Shown one piece after another: positions 9,684 to 19,136 of a DNA stretch of 64,000 bases. A program made the translations under genes and the position numbers. Below the pieces are notes generated by a model. The model was not told where the DNA came from and searched no databases. It was given only the letters and a program-made list of their open reading frames with translations. The stretch's first letter is position 1, and each line of letters begins with the position of its first letter. The stretch is from an uncultured Altererythrobacter sp. (lineage in GTDB: Bacteria > Pseudomonadota > Alphaproteobacteria > Sphingomonadales > Sphingomonadaceae): positions 62,001 through 126,000 of the forward strand of contig CAMPIX010000004.1 of the NCBI GenBank assembly GCA_946886565.1, in the 5' to 3' direction.

Positions 9684-11617
9684 TTGAGCGGCAGGATCTT
9701 CGACACGATGTAATCGGCGGCTTCTTCGACCGTCATCTCGACCGTGTTGACCCGGATGTCCGCATTCTCGGGTTCTTCGTAGGGGCTGTCGATCCCGGTG
9801 AAGTTCTTGAGTTGCCCGCTGCGGGCCTTCTTGTAGAGCCCCTTCACGTCACGCGCCTCGGCGACCTCGAGCGGGGTATCGACGAAGATCTCGACGAACT
9901 CGCCTTCGCCCATCATCTCGCGCACCATGCGCCGCTCGGCGCGGAACGGGCTGATGAACGCGGTGAGCACGATCAGCCCCGCGTCGGTCATCAGCCTGGC
10001 AAGCTCGCCCACGCGGCGGATGTTCTCGATCCGGTCGGCCTCGGTGAAGCCCAGGTCCTTGTTGAGCCCATGACGCACGTTGTCGCCATCGAGCAGGAAG
10101 GTGTGCCGGTTCATCAGGTTGAGCTTCTGCTCGACCACGTTGGCGATGGTCGACTTGCCCGATCCCGAAAGCCCGGTGAACCACAGCACGCGCGGCTTCT
10201 GGTTCTTGAGCGCGGCATGATCCGCGCGGGTGATTGTGGTCGGCTGCCAGTGGACGTTCTGCGCGCGGCGCAGGCTGAAATGCAGCATCCCCGCACCCAC
10301 GGTGGCGTTGGTCATCTTGTCGATCAGGATGAACCCGCCCAGCGCACGGCTGTCGGCATATGGCTCGAACACGATCGGCCGCTCGGTGCGCAGTTCGGCG
10401 ACGCCGATCGCGTTGAGGCCGAGAGTCTTGGCCGCGAGGCGCTCCCCCGAGCCCCCGACGGCGTTGACGTTGATCTCGTACTTCGGTTCCTGGACGGTCG
10501 CTGTCACCGTTTGCGTTCCGAGCTTGAGCCAATAGCCGCGGCCGGGTTTGAGCGCCTCGTCGCTCATCCACACCACCGTCGCCTCGAATTGGTCGGAGGC
10601 CTCGGGCGGGTCGCCCGCCGCGCCGATCACGTCGCCGCGCGAGCAGTCGATCTCGTCCTCGAGCGTCAGCGTGACCGATTGACCGGCAACCGCCTCATCG
10701 CGTTCGCCCTCGAACGTCACGATCGACTTGATGGCGCTCGTCCTGCCCGAGGGGACCACGCGGACCGCATCGCCCGGCTTTACCGTGCCGCTCGAAATGA
10801 GGCCGGAGAAGCCCCGGAAGTCTAGGTTTGGCCGGTTGACCCACTGCACCGGCATGCGGAACGGGCGGCCCTGCGCCGCGGTGTTGGCGATCTCCACCGT
10901 CTCGAGATGTTCGACCAGGCTCGGCCCCTCGTACCACGGCGTGTTCTCCGACGGGGCCGCGGTGATATTGTCGCCCTTGAACCCGGAGATCGGGATCGCG
11001 GTGAAGCCTTCGATCCCGATGCTTTCGGCAAAGGCGCGATAATCGGCGACGATCCTGTCGAAAGCCTCGCGGTCGTAATCGACCAGGTCCATCTTGTTTA
11101 CCGCCAGCACCAGATGGCGGATGCCGATCAGGTGCGCGAGGTACGAGTGGCGGCGCGTCTGCACCAAGATACCCTTGCGCGCGTCGACCAGGATCACCGC
11201 GAGGTCGGCGGTGCTCGCGCCGGTCACCATGTTGCGCGTGTACTGCTCGTGCCCCGGCGTGTCGGCGACGATGAACTTGCGTTTTTCCGTCGCGAAGAAG
11301 CGGTAGGCGACGTCGATCGTGATGCCCTGTTCCCGCTCGGCGGCGAGTCCATCGACGAGCAGCGCGAAGTCGATCTCCTGCCCCTGCGTGCCGACGCGCT
11401 TCGAATCGCTCTCCAGCGCGGCGAGCTGGTCCTCGAAGATCATCTTCGAATCGTAGAGCAGCCGTCCGATCAGCGTGGACTTGCCGTCGTCGACGCTGCC
11501 GCAGGTAATGAAGCGCAACAGCCCCTTGTTCTGGTGCTGCTCGAGATAGGCGTCGATATCCTCGGCGATGAGCACGTCGGTGCGGTAGATGGGTTCGGGC
11601 GAAGCATCGCGGGCCAT
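9680..11617 (-). CDS. cysNC: Bifunctional sulfate adenylyltransferase subunit 1 / adenylylsulfate kinase
   Basis: Fusion protein of 645 residues for sulfate activation. The N-terminal EF-Tu-like GTPase (CysN) has GSVDDGKST at about 40-48 and [11 protein letters not shown]; it drives APS formation together with CysD. The C-terminal APS kinase (CysC) has the P-loop GLSGSGKST near 480-488 and a DGDNVRHGL motif, and phosphorylates APS to PAPS. Its ATG shares one base with the cysD stop (TGATG), indicating coupled translation. The fused form is common in alphaproteobacteria. Confidence 0.96.
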   Translation of the reverse strand: MARDASPEPIYRTDVLIAEDIDAYLEQHQNKGLLRFITCGSVDDGKSTLIGRLLYDSKMIFEDQLAALESDSKRVGTQGQEIDFALLVDGLAAEREQGITIDVAYRFFATEKRKFIVADTPGHEQYTRNMVTGASTADLAVILVDARKGILVQTRRHSYLAHLIGIRHLVLAVNKMDLVDYDREAFDRIVADYRAFAESIGIEGFTAIPISGFKGDNITAAPSENTPWYEGPSLVEHLETVEIANTAAQGRPFRMPVQWVNRPNLDFRGFSGLISSGTVKPGDAVRVVPSGRTSAIKSIVTFEGERDEAVAGQSVTLTLEDEIDCSRGDVIGAAGDPPEASDQFEATVVWMSDEALKPGRGYWLKLGTQTVTATVQEPKYEINVNAVGGSGERLAAKTLGLNAIGVAELRTERPIVFEPYADSRALGGFILIDKMTNATVGAGMLHFSLRRAQNVHWQPTTITRADHAALKNQKPRVLWFTGLSGSGKSTIANVVEQKLNLMNRHTFLLDGDNVRHGLNKDLGFTEADRIENIRRVGELARLMTDAGLIVLTAFISPFRAERRMVREMMGEGEFVEIFVDTPLEVAEARDVKGLYKKARSGQLKNFTGIDSPYEEPENADIRVNTVEMTVEEAADYIVSKILPLK

Positions 11618-12519
11618 CAGAAATAACCCTCCTGCTTCTTCTTCTCCATGCCGGCGCCGCCTTCGTCCTTGTCGATCGCGCGGCCCTGGCGTTCGCTGGT
11701 GGTGGTGAGGAGCATTTCCTGCACCACTTCGCTCAAGCTGGCAGCCTCGCTCTCGACCGCGCCGGTCAGCGGGTAGCAGCCGAGCGTGCGAAAGCGGATC
11801 GAGCGCATGACCGGCTCCTCGCCCGGCTCCAACGGAAAGCGCTCGTCGTCGACCATCAGCAGCAGCCCGTCGCGCTCCACGGTCGGGCGCGGCGCGGCGA
11901 GGTAGAGCGGGACGATCTCGATCCCCTCGGCCATGATATATTGCCAGATGTCGAGCTCGGTCCAGTTGGAGAGCGGGAACACGCGGATGCTCTCACCCTT
12001 GGCTTTCCGCGCGTTGTAGAGGTTCCACAGCTCGGGGCGCTGGTTCTTCGGGTCCCACCCGTGGTTCGCGGTGCGGAAACTGAAGATGCGCTCCTTCGCG
12101 CGGCTCTTCTCCTCGTCGCGCCGCGCGCCGCCGAAGGCGACGTCGAAGCCGTAATGGTCGAGCGCCTGCTTCAGCCCTTGCGTCTTCCACATGTCGGTGT
12201 GGAGCGCGCCGTGGTCGAACGGGTTGATCCCTTGTTCTACCGCCTCGGGGTTCTGCCACACGAGCAGCTCCATCCCGGCGGCTTCGGCCATTCGATCGCG
12301 CAGCGCGTACATGTCGCGGAACTTCCACGTGGTGTCGACATGGAGCAGCGGGAACGGCGCCGGCGCGGGGTGGAACGCCTTGCGCGCGAGGTGCAGCATC
12401 ACCGCGCTGTCCTTGCCCACCGAATAGAGCATGACCGGCCGCGCCGCCTCGGCCGCGACCTCGCGCATGATATGGATGCTCTCGGCTTCGAGCCGCTCGA
12501 GATGGGTCAGGCTGCGCAT
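11617..12519 (-). CDS. cysD: Sulfate adenylyltransferase subunit 2
   Basis: Catalytic ATP-sulfurylase subunit (PP-loop ATPase) that makes APS from ATP and sulfate with CysN. The start [18 protein letters not shown] gives the usual 300-residue length; the frame is open further upstream but without family similarity. The PP-loop is YSVGKDSAV near residue 30. Conserved [16 protein letters not shown] and the C-terminal [10 protein letters not shown] are present. It is the first gene of cysD-cysNC-cysQ and is transcribed away from the tRNA-Gly and the receptor/sulfotransferase genes. Confidence 0.96.
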   Translation of the reverse strand: MRSLTHLERLEAESIHIMREVAAEAARPVMLYSVGKDSAVMLHLARKAFHPAPAPFPLLHVDTTWKFRDMYALRDRMAEAAGMELLVWQNPEAVEQGINPFDHGALHTDMWKTQGLKQALDHYGFDVAFGGARRDEEKSRAKERIFSFRTANHGWDPKNQRPELWNLYNARKAKGESIRVFPLSNWTELDIWQYIMAEGIEIVPLYLAAPRPTVERDGLLLMVDDERFPLEPGEEPVMRSIRFRTLGCYPLTGAVESEAASLSEVVQEMLLTTTSERQGRAIDKDEGGAGMEKKKQEGYF

Positions 12520-12651
12520 GATGGGTCGTCTTTTGCCACAGGGGCCCTGCTCGCTAGCCGATGGGCCGCGCAGGGCAAAACGGATTTGCTTGGGAAGGGG
12601 CAAGGTAAGCCTGCCGCGGGGCCACAATATGGGGGCTGACGCAACCCGATA

Positions 12652-12680
12652 TTGACGAAAGTGCGCCAATGGTGGCAACG
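12652..12680 (+). promoter_or_regulatory. Possible promoter for tRNA-Gly
   Basis: TTGACG at 12652-12657 is a good -35 match. Seventeen bases later stands GCAACG, a poor -10, about 15 bp before the mature tRNA. Only the -35 element is convincing. Confidence 0.25.
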
Positions 12681-12694
12681 GGTCGCTCGAGCGG

Positions 12695-12768
<74 letters not shown>

Positions 12769-12998
12769 CAATCCTGAAATCTCCGCAGAAAACCGCCACT
12801 TCGCGAAGGCGGTATGCTGTGCCGGCAGATCTGGCCGCGGGATGTTGCACAAAAGCGACAGAAAATATCCTTTTCAGGAAATCTGGTCCGTTGGGGTTGT
12901 TCGCTCCAACCCGTTGTTTCAGGCTCAAGACATCGCTCACCATCGCGTTGGAGCGGGGCGCTTGTCCCGTAGGATAGGTGCGCGCGTGTCACATGTAC

Positions 12999-13019
12999 GG
13001 GCGTCCCGGTCGGACGCCC
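12999..13019 (+). promoter_or_regulatory. Leader hairpin before the TonB-dependent receptor
   Basis: A perfect 8-bp stem, GGGCGTCC and GGACGCCC, with loop CGGTC ends about 12 bp before the AAGGGGGG ribosome site of the receptor. The 12769-13044 leader has no gene that I can support. There is no T-tract, so it may act on mRNA stability or translation rather than termination; this is inference. Confidence 0.35.
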
Positions 13020-13044
13020 GCTTCGATAATTAAGGGGGGCCGGA

Positions 13045-16000
13045 ATGAGGTCGCAATCTAGGGTTTCGAAAGTAATCTATCGTTCGGGCGCGGCGCTGCA
13101 GGCGCTGGCGTTGCTCGGAGCAGGCGTTGCGGTGCTCGGCGTGTCCGCCGCTCCCGCCGCCGCTCAGGACTTCACCAATGTGACGGCGACCGGGCGCGTT
13201 CAGGACACCACCGGCGCGGCGATCGCCGGCGCCCAGGTTACGGTTACGTCCAGCGCGCAGGGCTTTTCGCGCACGACCACGACTAATGATGCCGGGTCTT
13301 TCGAAGTCCCCTCCCTCCCGGCGGGCGTATACACCTTCACGATCACCGCGCCCGGGTTCAACACCCTGACCGAGACGGGCGTCAGGCTCGACCGCGCCAA
13401 TTCGGCCAACCAGTTCACCATCGCGCGGACCGGCGCCGTCGCGAGCAATGCGATTGTCGTCACCGGGCGCCGCCAGATCGTCGACTTCGGCGAGACCACG
13501 ACGGGCGACGTCATCAATATCGGGGAAATCGCCGACACCGTGCCTGTCGCGCGCGACCTGACCTCGGTCATCCAACTTGCGCCCGGCACCACAGCGGGCG
13601 ACAGCGCGTTCGGCAATCTCGCTTCGATCGGCGGCGCGTCGGTCGCGGAGAACGCGTTCTTCGTGAACGGCCTCAACGTCACCAATTTCCGTACCTTCCT
13701 GGCGCCGGCGACCGTGCCGTTCGAATTCTACGAAACGGTCGAGGTCAAGAACGGCGGCTTCCAGGCCGAGTTCGGCCGCGCCACCGGCGGCTTCGTGAAC
13801 GCGATCACGAAGAGCGGCAGCAACGAGTATCATGTGGGCGCACTGGTAACCTACGAGCCGCCGAGCTTTTCCGAGGAAGCGCCGAACACGTTCACCGCAG
13901 ATAATGAACTCGACCGCAGCGAGCGTATCGACACCAACTTCTATGCGTCGGGGCCGATCATCAAGGATCGGTTGTTCGTCTACGGTCTCTACAACTTCCG
14001 GTATAATCAAGATGTGTTCGCTTCGAATACCTCTGGAATCTACACCATTCGGGACGACAACAGCCCGTTTTATGCGTTCAAGGTCGACGCGATCCCGCTC
14101 GACGGGCACCGGTTCGAACTCACGTACTTCGACACCAGCGCCACAATCACGGATCGGGATTACAATTACGATCCGGAGACCAATGAGGTGTTCGACCTGG
14201 CGAATACCACGGTGTTCCGGCTCGGAGGCGAGAATTACGTCGGGCGCTATACGGGCAACTTCACCGACTGGCTGACGCTCTCCGCTGCCTACGGCAAGAG
14301 CAAAGATCGTGACAATACGGGGACTACGAACGATTCGCTTTCCGGCGCCTTGGACAATCGGACAGACTCTCGCTTTGGCAACCCGACGGTCGTGATCGAG
14401 GAAAATCTCGATACGCGTGAATTCTATCGCGCCGACGTCGATCTGTTCTTCGACCTGTTCGGATCGCACCATATTCGCGGCGGGTACGATCGCGAGAATC
14501 TGACTAGCGACGTCAGCACATCCTACACCGGTGGTGTCTTCTACCAGTACTTCACCGCGGGCGCCGATGACTCCTTCGCACCGGAAGGGACCGATTATGT
14601 CGCTGGCCGCACTTTCATCAACGGCGGTGTTTTCGAAGTCACCAACGAAGCCTTCTACATCCAGGACCAGTGGACGCTGTTCAACGACCGGCTGACGCTC
14701 AACCTGGGTATCCGTAACGATCGCTTCACGAACAAGAACGCAAATGGCGAAGTGTTCTACGAATCGGGCGATCAGTGGGGGCCAAGACTCGGCGCGACGT
14801 TCGACGTGTTCGGTGACGGCGGGACCAAGGCGTACGGCTTCTTCGGCAGGTACTTCCTGCCGATCGCGGCCAATACCAACCAGCGCCTTGCAGGTGCGGA
14901 GCTCGACTACACGCGCTATTTCGAGCTCGACGGTCTCCAATCCAATGGCCTGCCGATCATCGGCGACCCGCTTGTGGGCTTCGCTGGCGCCGCGCCATGT
15001 CCCGACAGCGGGGTACGCAACTGCCGCATCAATTCCGACGGCGAGGTGACCCCGACCATCGCGACCATTTCGCAGAGCCTTCAGCCGCAGTATGCCGACG
15101 AGTATATTCTCGGGCTCGAGCAGCGCCTCGGCGAGCGTCTGACAGTCGAGCTCTACGGTACGTACGAGACGCTCGGGCGAGCGCTCGAAGACGTTGCGAT
15201 CGACGCAGCCGTGCTCGATTACTGCGACGCCGAGGGGATAAGCGGTTGCGACGACATCTACACCGGGTTCCACCAGTACGTGCTGGTCAATCCGGGGGTG
15301 GATTCGACGATTACGCTCAACGAAACGCTACCCGGCGACCCGGCGGGGACGTTGCGCACGGTGGATTTCACTGCCGACCAGCTCGGATATCCAGAGGCGG
15401 AACGCGAATACAAGGCGCTGACGCTCAAGGTGAATCGCGAATTCGACGGTGTATGGGGTCTTTCGGGCTCGTACACGCTGTCCGAGACCGAAGGGAATTA
15501 CGAGGGTGCGGTGAAATCCGATATCGGCCAGGCCGATCCGGGCATCACGCAGGACTTCGACCAGCCCGGTCTGGTCGACGGCACCTACGGCCTTCTGCCG
15601 ACGCACAGGGCGCATGTCTTCAAGGCTTACGGCAACTATGCGCTGACCGATTGGTTCACCTTGGGCGCGAACTACTCGCTCACCTCGCCGCGTAAGTATG
15701 GTTGCATCGGCCGCGTTCCGGCCGAGGTCGACTTCTTCGCGCAGTTCTATGGCGCGGCGGGTTACTACTGCCACGTGGACGGGGATGGCACTGTCATCAC
15801 CGATCCGGACGCTCCGAACCTCGGACAGAGGCAGCTCACGCCCCGGGGAAGCGTGTTCGAAAGCGACTGGAGCTCCAGGCTCAATCTGTCGGCTGTTTTC
15901 ACGTTGCCGACAGACGAGTTCAACGGGTTCTTCCGCGTCGATGCGTTCAATGTCTTCAACGAGCAGGCCGTCATCGACCTCAACGAATTCGGAACCGACG

Positions 16001-16089
16001 ATGCCGGCAATCCGAATCCGCAATACATGGATCCGGTCACCTACCAGACGCCGCGGTACTTCCGGTTCCAGATCGGCATCCGCTACTAA
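13045..16089 (+). CDS. TonB-dependent receptor, Oar-like, with N-terminal carboxypeptidase-regulatory domain
   Basis: Large outer-membrane receptor of 1014 residues. A signal peptide ends near residue 41 (AAPAAAQ). Next comes a carboxypeptidase regulatory-like beta-sandwich (about 45-130: GRVQDTTGAAIAGAQV, FEVPSLPAGVYTF), then the plug with NAIVVTGRR and a long 22-strand barrel ending in aromatic YFRFQIGIRY, the usual outer-membrane insertion signature. This order is typical of Oar-like receptors, whose substrates are often unknown. The ATG at 13045 follows AAGGGGGG. A strong terminator and a sulfotransferase gene follow. The imported substrate cannot be read from the sequence. Confidence 0.93.
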   Translation: MRSQSRVSKVIYRSGAALQALALLGAGVAVLGVSAAPAAAQDFTNVTATGRVQDTTGAAIAGAQVTVTSSAQGFSRTTTTNDAGSFEVPSLPAGVYTFTITAPGFNTLTETGVRLDRANSANQFTIARTGAVASNAIVVTGRRQIVDFGETTTGDVINIGEIADTVPVARDLTSVIQLAPGTTAGDSAFGNLASIGGASVAENAFFVNGLNVTNFRTFLAPATVPFEFYETVEVKNGGFQAEFGRATGGFVNAITKSGSNEYHVGALVTYEPPSFSEEAPNTFTADNELDRSERIDTNFYASGPIIKDRLFVYGLYNFRYNQDVFASNTSGIYTIRDDNSPFYAFKVDAIPLDGHRFELTYFDTSATITDRDYNYDPETNEVFDLANTTVFRLGGENYVGRYTGNFTDWLTLSAAYGKSKDRDNTGTTNDSLSGALDNRTDSRFGNPTVVIEENLDTREFYRADVDLFFDLFGSHHIRGGYDRENLTSDVSTSYTGGVFYQYFTAGADDSFAPEGTDYVAGRTFINGGVFEVTNEAFYIQDQWTLFNDRLTLNLGIRNDRFTNKNANGEVFYESGDQWGPRLGATFDVFGDGGTKAYGFFGRYFLPIAANTNQRLAGAELDYTRYFELDGLQSNGLPIIGDPLVGFAGAAPCPDSGVRNCRINSDGEVTPTIATISQSLQPQYADEYILGLEQRLGERLTVELYGTYETLGRALEDVAIDAAVLDYCDAEGISGCDDIYTGFHQYVLVNPGVDSTITLNETLPGDPAGTLRTVDFTADQLGYPEAEREYKALTLKVNREFDGVWGLSGSYTLSETEGNYEGAVKSDIGQADPGITQDFDQPGLVDGTYGLLPTHRAHVFKAYGNYALTDWFTLGANYSLTSPRKYGCIGRVPAEVDFFAQFYGAAGYYCHVDGDGTVITDPDAPNLGQRQLTPRGSVFESDWSSRLNLSAVFTLPTDEFNGFFRVDAFNVFNEQAVIDLNEFGTDDAGNPNPQYMDPVTYQTPRYFRFQIGIRY

Positions 16090-16111
16090 GCGCGGTCAAG
16101 TCGAACTACAG

Positions 16112-16142
16112 AAAAGGGCGGGGCAACACCCCGCCCTTTTTT
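16112..16142 (+). terminator. Strong rho-independent terminator between receptor and sulfotransferase
   Basis: Stem AAAAGGGCGGGG (16112-16123) pairs perfectly with CCCCGCCCTTTT (16129-16140) around loop CAACA and runs into six T residues. It sits 20 bp after the receptor stop and ends 18 bp before the sulfotransferase ATG, so the latter either depends on read-through or has a promoter inside the receptor gene. Confidence 0.9.
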
Positions 16143-16160
16143 GTTCGGCTGAGAAAAGAC

Positions 16161-17609
16161 ATGCACCAACAAGCTGCGCTGGAGGCAATCGGTTCGCTGC
16201 AGTCCGCCTTGCGCGCGCGCAAGCGGGCGGCGGTCAACGATGCTTGTCGCCGCCTGATCGAAGGGCGGGCCGAACTCGGCAAGCAATGGAAGGCGATTGT
16301 CGGCGCGCTCCTCCACAACGGCGAACTCACGCTCGCGCAGTCTGCAATGGAGGTTTGGGTCGAACAGTCGGGCAACGATCCGCACGTGCGGTACGAACAG
16401 GCGGCGCTGGGCGCGCAGGTCGGCCAGCTCGGGCGGGCCGAGCAACTCCTCCACGCGATCGGGCCCGATGTTCCCGATGTCGCGAGCAACGCCTATCTGC
16501 ACGGAACCATCGCCACAAATCTCGGCCGGCTCGATGAGGCCCGCGCGCATTTGCGCCGCGCGGCGCACGCCAATCCCCACTCCGGGCAGATATGGCTGGC
16601 GCTGATGAAGGTCGGCCCGGACGAGAGCGATGCGAAGGCCGCGCTCGCTGCCGAACCCGCGATGCAAGCCGCGCCGGCGCCGGAACGGGCGGCGTATTGC
16701 TATGCGCTGGGGAATCTGCATGCTGCACGCGGCGATCCCCCTGCCGCATTCGCAAAGTTCGAAGCGGGCGCAAAGCTCGCCGGCGAGTTCCGGCCCTATG
16801 ACGCCCGGACCGACAGGCGGGACGCCGATACGGTGAGATCGGACTGGACGAGCGAAGCAATCGAGCACGCCGCCCGACCGGAAGAGCGCTCGGGAACGGG
16901 CCGCCCGATCTTCGTTGCTGGCCTGCCCCGGTCCGGCACGACACTGGTCGAACAGATCCTGGCGAGTCATTCGGAAGTGGATGGCGGCGACGAACTGGGA
17001 TTGCTGCGGCTGGTCGAACAGGACATCCGCGGAACGAGCCCCGCACGCATCGAGCAATACGTGCAGACCGGGGGAAGCGTAGAGGCGCTGCGCGATCTCC
17101 ACGATCATCTGCTGTCCGAAAGATTTCCGGGGAATGGCCGCGTCGTCGACAAGACCTTGAGCGCGAGCCGCCAAATGGGTTTGATCGCGATTCTCTATCC
17201 CCATGCGCCGATTATCTGGGTACGGCGCGATCCGCTCGATTGTGCGTGGTCGGCGTTTCGGACCTGGTTCGCGCGCGGGGTCAACTGGAGCTTTTCACTC
17301 GAGGCCATCGCCGAGCACTTCCAGCTGGAGGATGCCTTGCACCGTCACTGGAGCGGCGTGCTCGGCGACCGCATCCTGACCGTCGAATATCGCGCCCTGG
17401 TCGAGCAGCCCGAGCGACAGATCGAGCGAATCGCGGATCATTGCGGTCTGCCCTTCGAACTCTCGATGGTCCGGCCGCACGAGACCGCGCGCGCCGTCAC
17501 CACTGCGAGCGTCACGCAGGTTCGCGAACCGATCAACAGGAAAGGGCTCGGCGCGGCCGCGCCCTATCGGAAGTTTCTCCAACCCTTCGTGGACGCCTAC
17601 TCCGATTAG
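16161..17609 (+). CDS. TPR-containing sulfotransferase
   Basis: PAPS-dependent sulfotransferase of 482 residues, predicted cytosolic because no signal peptide is seen. Residues ~1-230 are helical tetratricopeptide-like repeats (for example YLHGTIATNLGRLDEARAHL), a protein-binding module. The catalytic domain starts with the 5'-phosphosulfate loop GLPRSGTTLVEQIL (254 onward) and holds the 3'-phosphate-binding segment IIWVRRDPLDCAWS. The architecture resembles TPR-sulfotransferases commonly found next to TonB-dependent receptors in sphingomonads. The ATG at 16161 is taken because the frame upstream runs through the terminator and receptor gene. The acceptor is unknown: a protein tyrosine, a peptide or a glycan are all possible. 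Confidence 0.9.
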   Translation: MHQQAALEAIGSLQSALRARKRAAVNDACRRLIEGRAELGKQWKAIVGALLHNGELTLAQSAMEVWVEQSGNDPHVRYEQAALGAQVGQLGRAEQLLHAIGPDVPDVASNAYLHGTIATNLGRLDEARAHLRRAAHANPHSGQIWLALMKVGPDESDAKAALAAEPAMQAAPAPERAAYCYALGNLHAARGDPPAAFAKFEAGAKLAGEFRPYDARTDRRDADTVRSDWTSEAIEHAARPEERSGTGRPIFVAGLPRSGTTLVEQILASHSEVDGGDELGLLRLVEQDIRGTSPARIEQYVQTGGSVEALRDLHDHLLSERFPGNGRVVDKTLSASRQMGLIAILYPHAPIIWVRRDPLDCAWSAFRTWFARGVNWSFSLEAIAEHFQLEDALHRHWSGVLGDRILTVEYRALVEQPERQIERIADHCGLPFELSMVRPHETARAVTTASVTQVREPINRKGLGAAAPYRKFLQPFVDAYSD

Positions 17610-17895
17610 CTTGCTCGTGGTGCTCGCGCTGGCGCGCGAGCGGCCGGCGGCTATCGATCCCGGTCTGGCTGAAGCCGGGTGCGGGAAGCTGGCGAACCCC
17701 TCCAACCCCGCGGCGTCGAACGGGACAGCGCGGCCCGGCTTGTCGACATCGTATGCTGACCTGCCTCGCAGCCGAGGCCGAGGCCGGGGTCTCGACCCGA
17801 TCGCGGCGCCAGCCCCGCCATCCGCCGGACTTTCGCGAAACCGCTGCCGAGGTCGCGCATTGGATAGACGAACCCCCAACCGGAGGAGCGATTCC
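17610..17895. other. Intergenic stretch without a supported gene
   Basis: The 286 bp between the sulfotransferase and the next lipoprotein hold open frames only with arginine/proline-rich, non-protein-like translations. I see no clear terminator or tRNA. It may carry the promoter of the lipoprotein. Confidence 0.5.
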
Positions 17896-18399
17896 ATGAC
17901 CATTCCCGCCCGCCTGGCATTCGCAGCACCCCTCGCTCTCGGACTCGCCGCCTGCGGCGACACAACCGAGGTCGACGACCGTGTGGTCGACACCCCCGCC
18001 GAGGTCGAGACGCCGCCCGACGTGACTCTGCCGAAAGTCCCGGTGGAGTATCCCGAGGTCCCGCTCAACGCGCGGACCACGGTCGACTACGCCGGCACCT
18101 ACGAGTTGCACAACGCGAACGGTGAGGTCAGCACGATCGTGCTGCGCGAGGACAGCTACACCTGGCGCGCGCCCGACGGGACCGAGACGAGCGGGAGCTT
18201 CACTTGGGGTCCCGAGAACGACCGCATCCTGATCGAGCGCGCCGGTGAAACGCAGGCCTATGCGGTGGCCCAAAACGTCCTCTACCGGCTGCCCTCGGCA
18301 GACGCCCCCGCCGACGGCGAGCGCAGCGAGGAAACCACCTGGCGGCGGAGCGACGCCACACCGACCGACGGCAACCAGGCCGACATTCCCGCAGAGTAG
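17896..18399 (+). CDS. Hypothetical lipoprotein
   Basis: A 167-residue protein with a clear lipoprotein signal: MTIPARLAFAAPLALGLAAC, Cys at about residue 20. The ATG at 17896 follows CGGAGGAG, a strong ribosome site. After an acidic/proline linker, residues ~60-135 look like a small beta domain (AGTYELHNANGEVSTIVL, YTWRAPDGTETSGSF), similar in style to NlpE-type or DUF-type periplasmic lipoproteins, but I cannot assign a family. The tail is low complexity. Function unknown. Confidence 0.75.
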   Translation: MTIPARLAFAAPLALGLAACGDTTEVDDRVVDTPAEVETPPDVTLPKVPVEYPEVPLNARTTVDYAGTYELHNANGEVSTIVLREDSYTWRAPDGTETSGSFTWGPENDRILIERAGETQAYAVAQNVLYRLPSADAPADGERSEETTWRRSDATPTDGNQADIPAE

Positions 18400-18491
18400 C
18401 GCGCCGGGCGGGAATTCGCCGCATCGCGGGTCTTTAATCGTCCCCAAGCCATCGCTAGATTGCCCGAAATCGAGCGAACGGACCGAGGGAC

Positions 18492-19127
18492 ATGATTTCG
18501 CCTGGCAAAGCGGACAACGACAGCGAACGCGCGCAACTCGTCGAACTGGCGATGCGCGCGATCGAGCGAACCGGTGAGAATATCACCCGCGCCGCGCTCG
18601 CCAAGGACGCGCGAATCCCGCGTGCCCGGATCGACGCGATCTTCCCGACCGAGGACGACCTGTTCGATGCGATCCTCGAGCAATGGTACGCGCCCGACAT
18701 CGCGATCATGGAGGAGGTCGTGGCCTCCGGGCTGCCGGTCCGGCGCAAGTTCTACGAATTCTTCGCCCGCCGTTTCATCCGCGAGCGCGCGCGGTTCCAC
18801 AAGGATCCGGCCGTGTTCGCGGTCTATTGCGAGATCGGGACCGACAAGTTCGAGAACGTGCGCGGCTATATCGACCTCGCCGACCATTACTTGTCCGAAC
18901 TGATCGCCCAGGCGCAGGAGGAAGGGTATTTCGCGGGGCTCGGGATCAACCGCGCCCTCTCGCTGATCAACCAGATGGTGAACTGCTACACGTCGCCCCA
19001 GATGATGCTGATCATCGAGGAGCGGCTGGCCGAAGACAAGCTGGCCACCATCATCGACACGCTGTTCGATGGCCTCTCGGCCGAAGCGCGCGGCGCTGCG
19101 CCGGTCGCCGGGTTGCGGATCGCCTGA
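18492..19127 (+). CDS. TetR-family transcriptional regulator
   Basis: A 211-residue regulator. The N-terminal helix-turn-helix (about 12-60) shows the TetR pattern: a helix MRAIERTG, then ITRAALAKDARIPRARIDAIFPTEDDLFDAILEQW. The rest is a helical ligand-binding domain of no clear class. GAGGGA lies just before the ATG. It converges on the 5'-nucleotidase gene 9 bp away, and the adjacent lipoprotein runs on the same strand, so its target is not shown by context. Confidence 0.87.
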   Translation: MISPGKADNDSERAQLVELAMRAIERTGENITRAALAKDARIPRARIDAIFPTEDDLFDAILEQWYAPDIAIMEEVVASGLPVRRKFYEFFARRFIRERARFHKDPAVFAVYCEIGTDKFENVRGYIDLADHYLSELIAQAQEEGYFAGLGINRALSLINQMVNCYTSPQMMLIIEERLAEDKLATIIDTLFDGLSAEARGAAPVAGLRIA

Positions 19128-19136
19128 CGCTGCACT

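Noticed and set aside
13030..15273. 747-codon minus-strand frame opposite the TonB-dependent receptor
   Set aside because: No start signal or motif; the receptor is certain.
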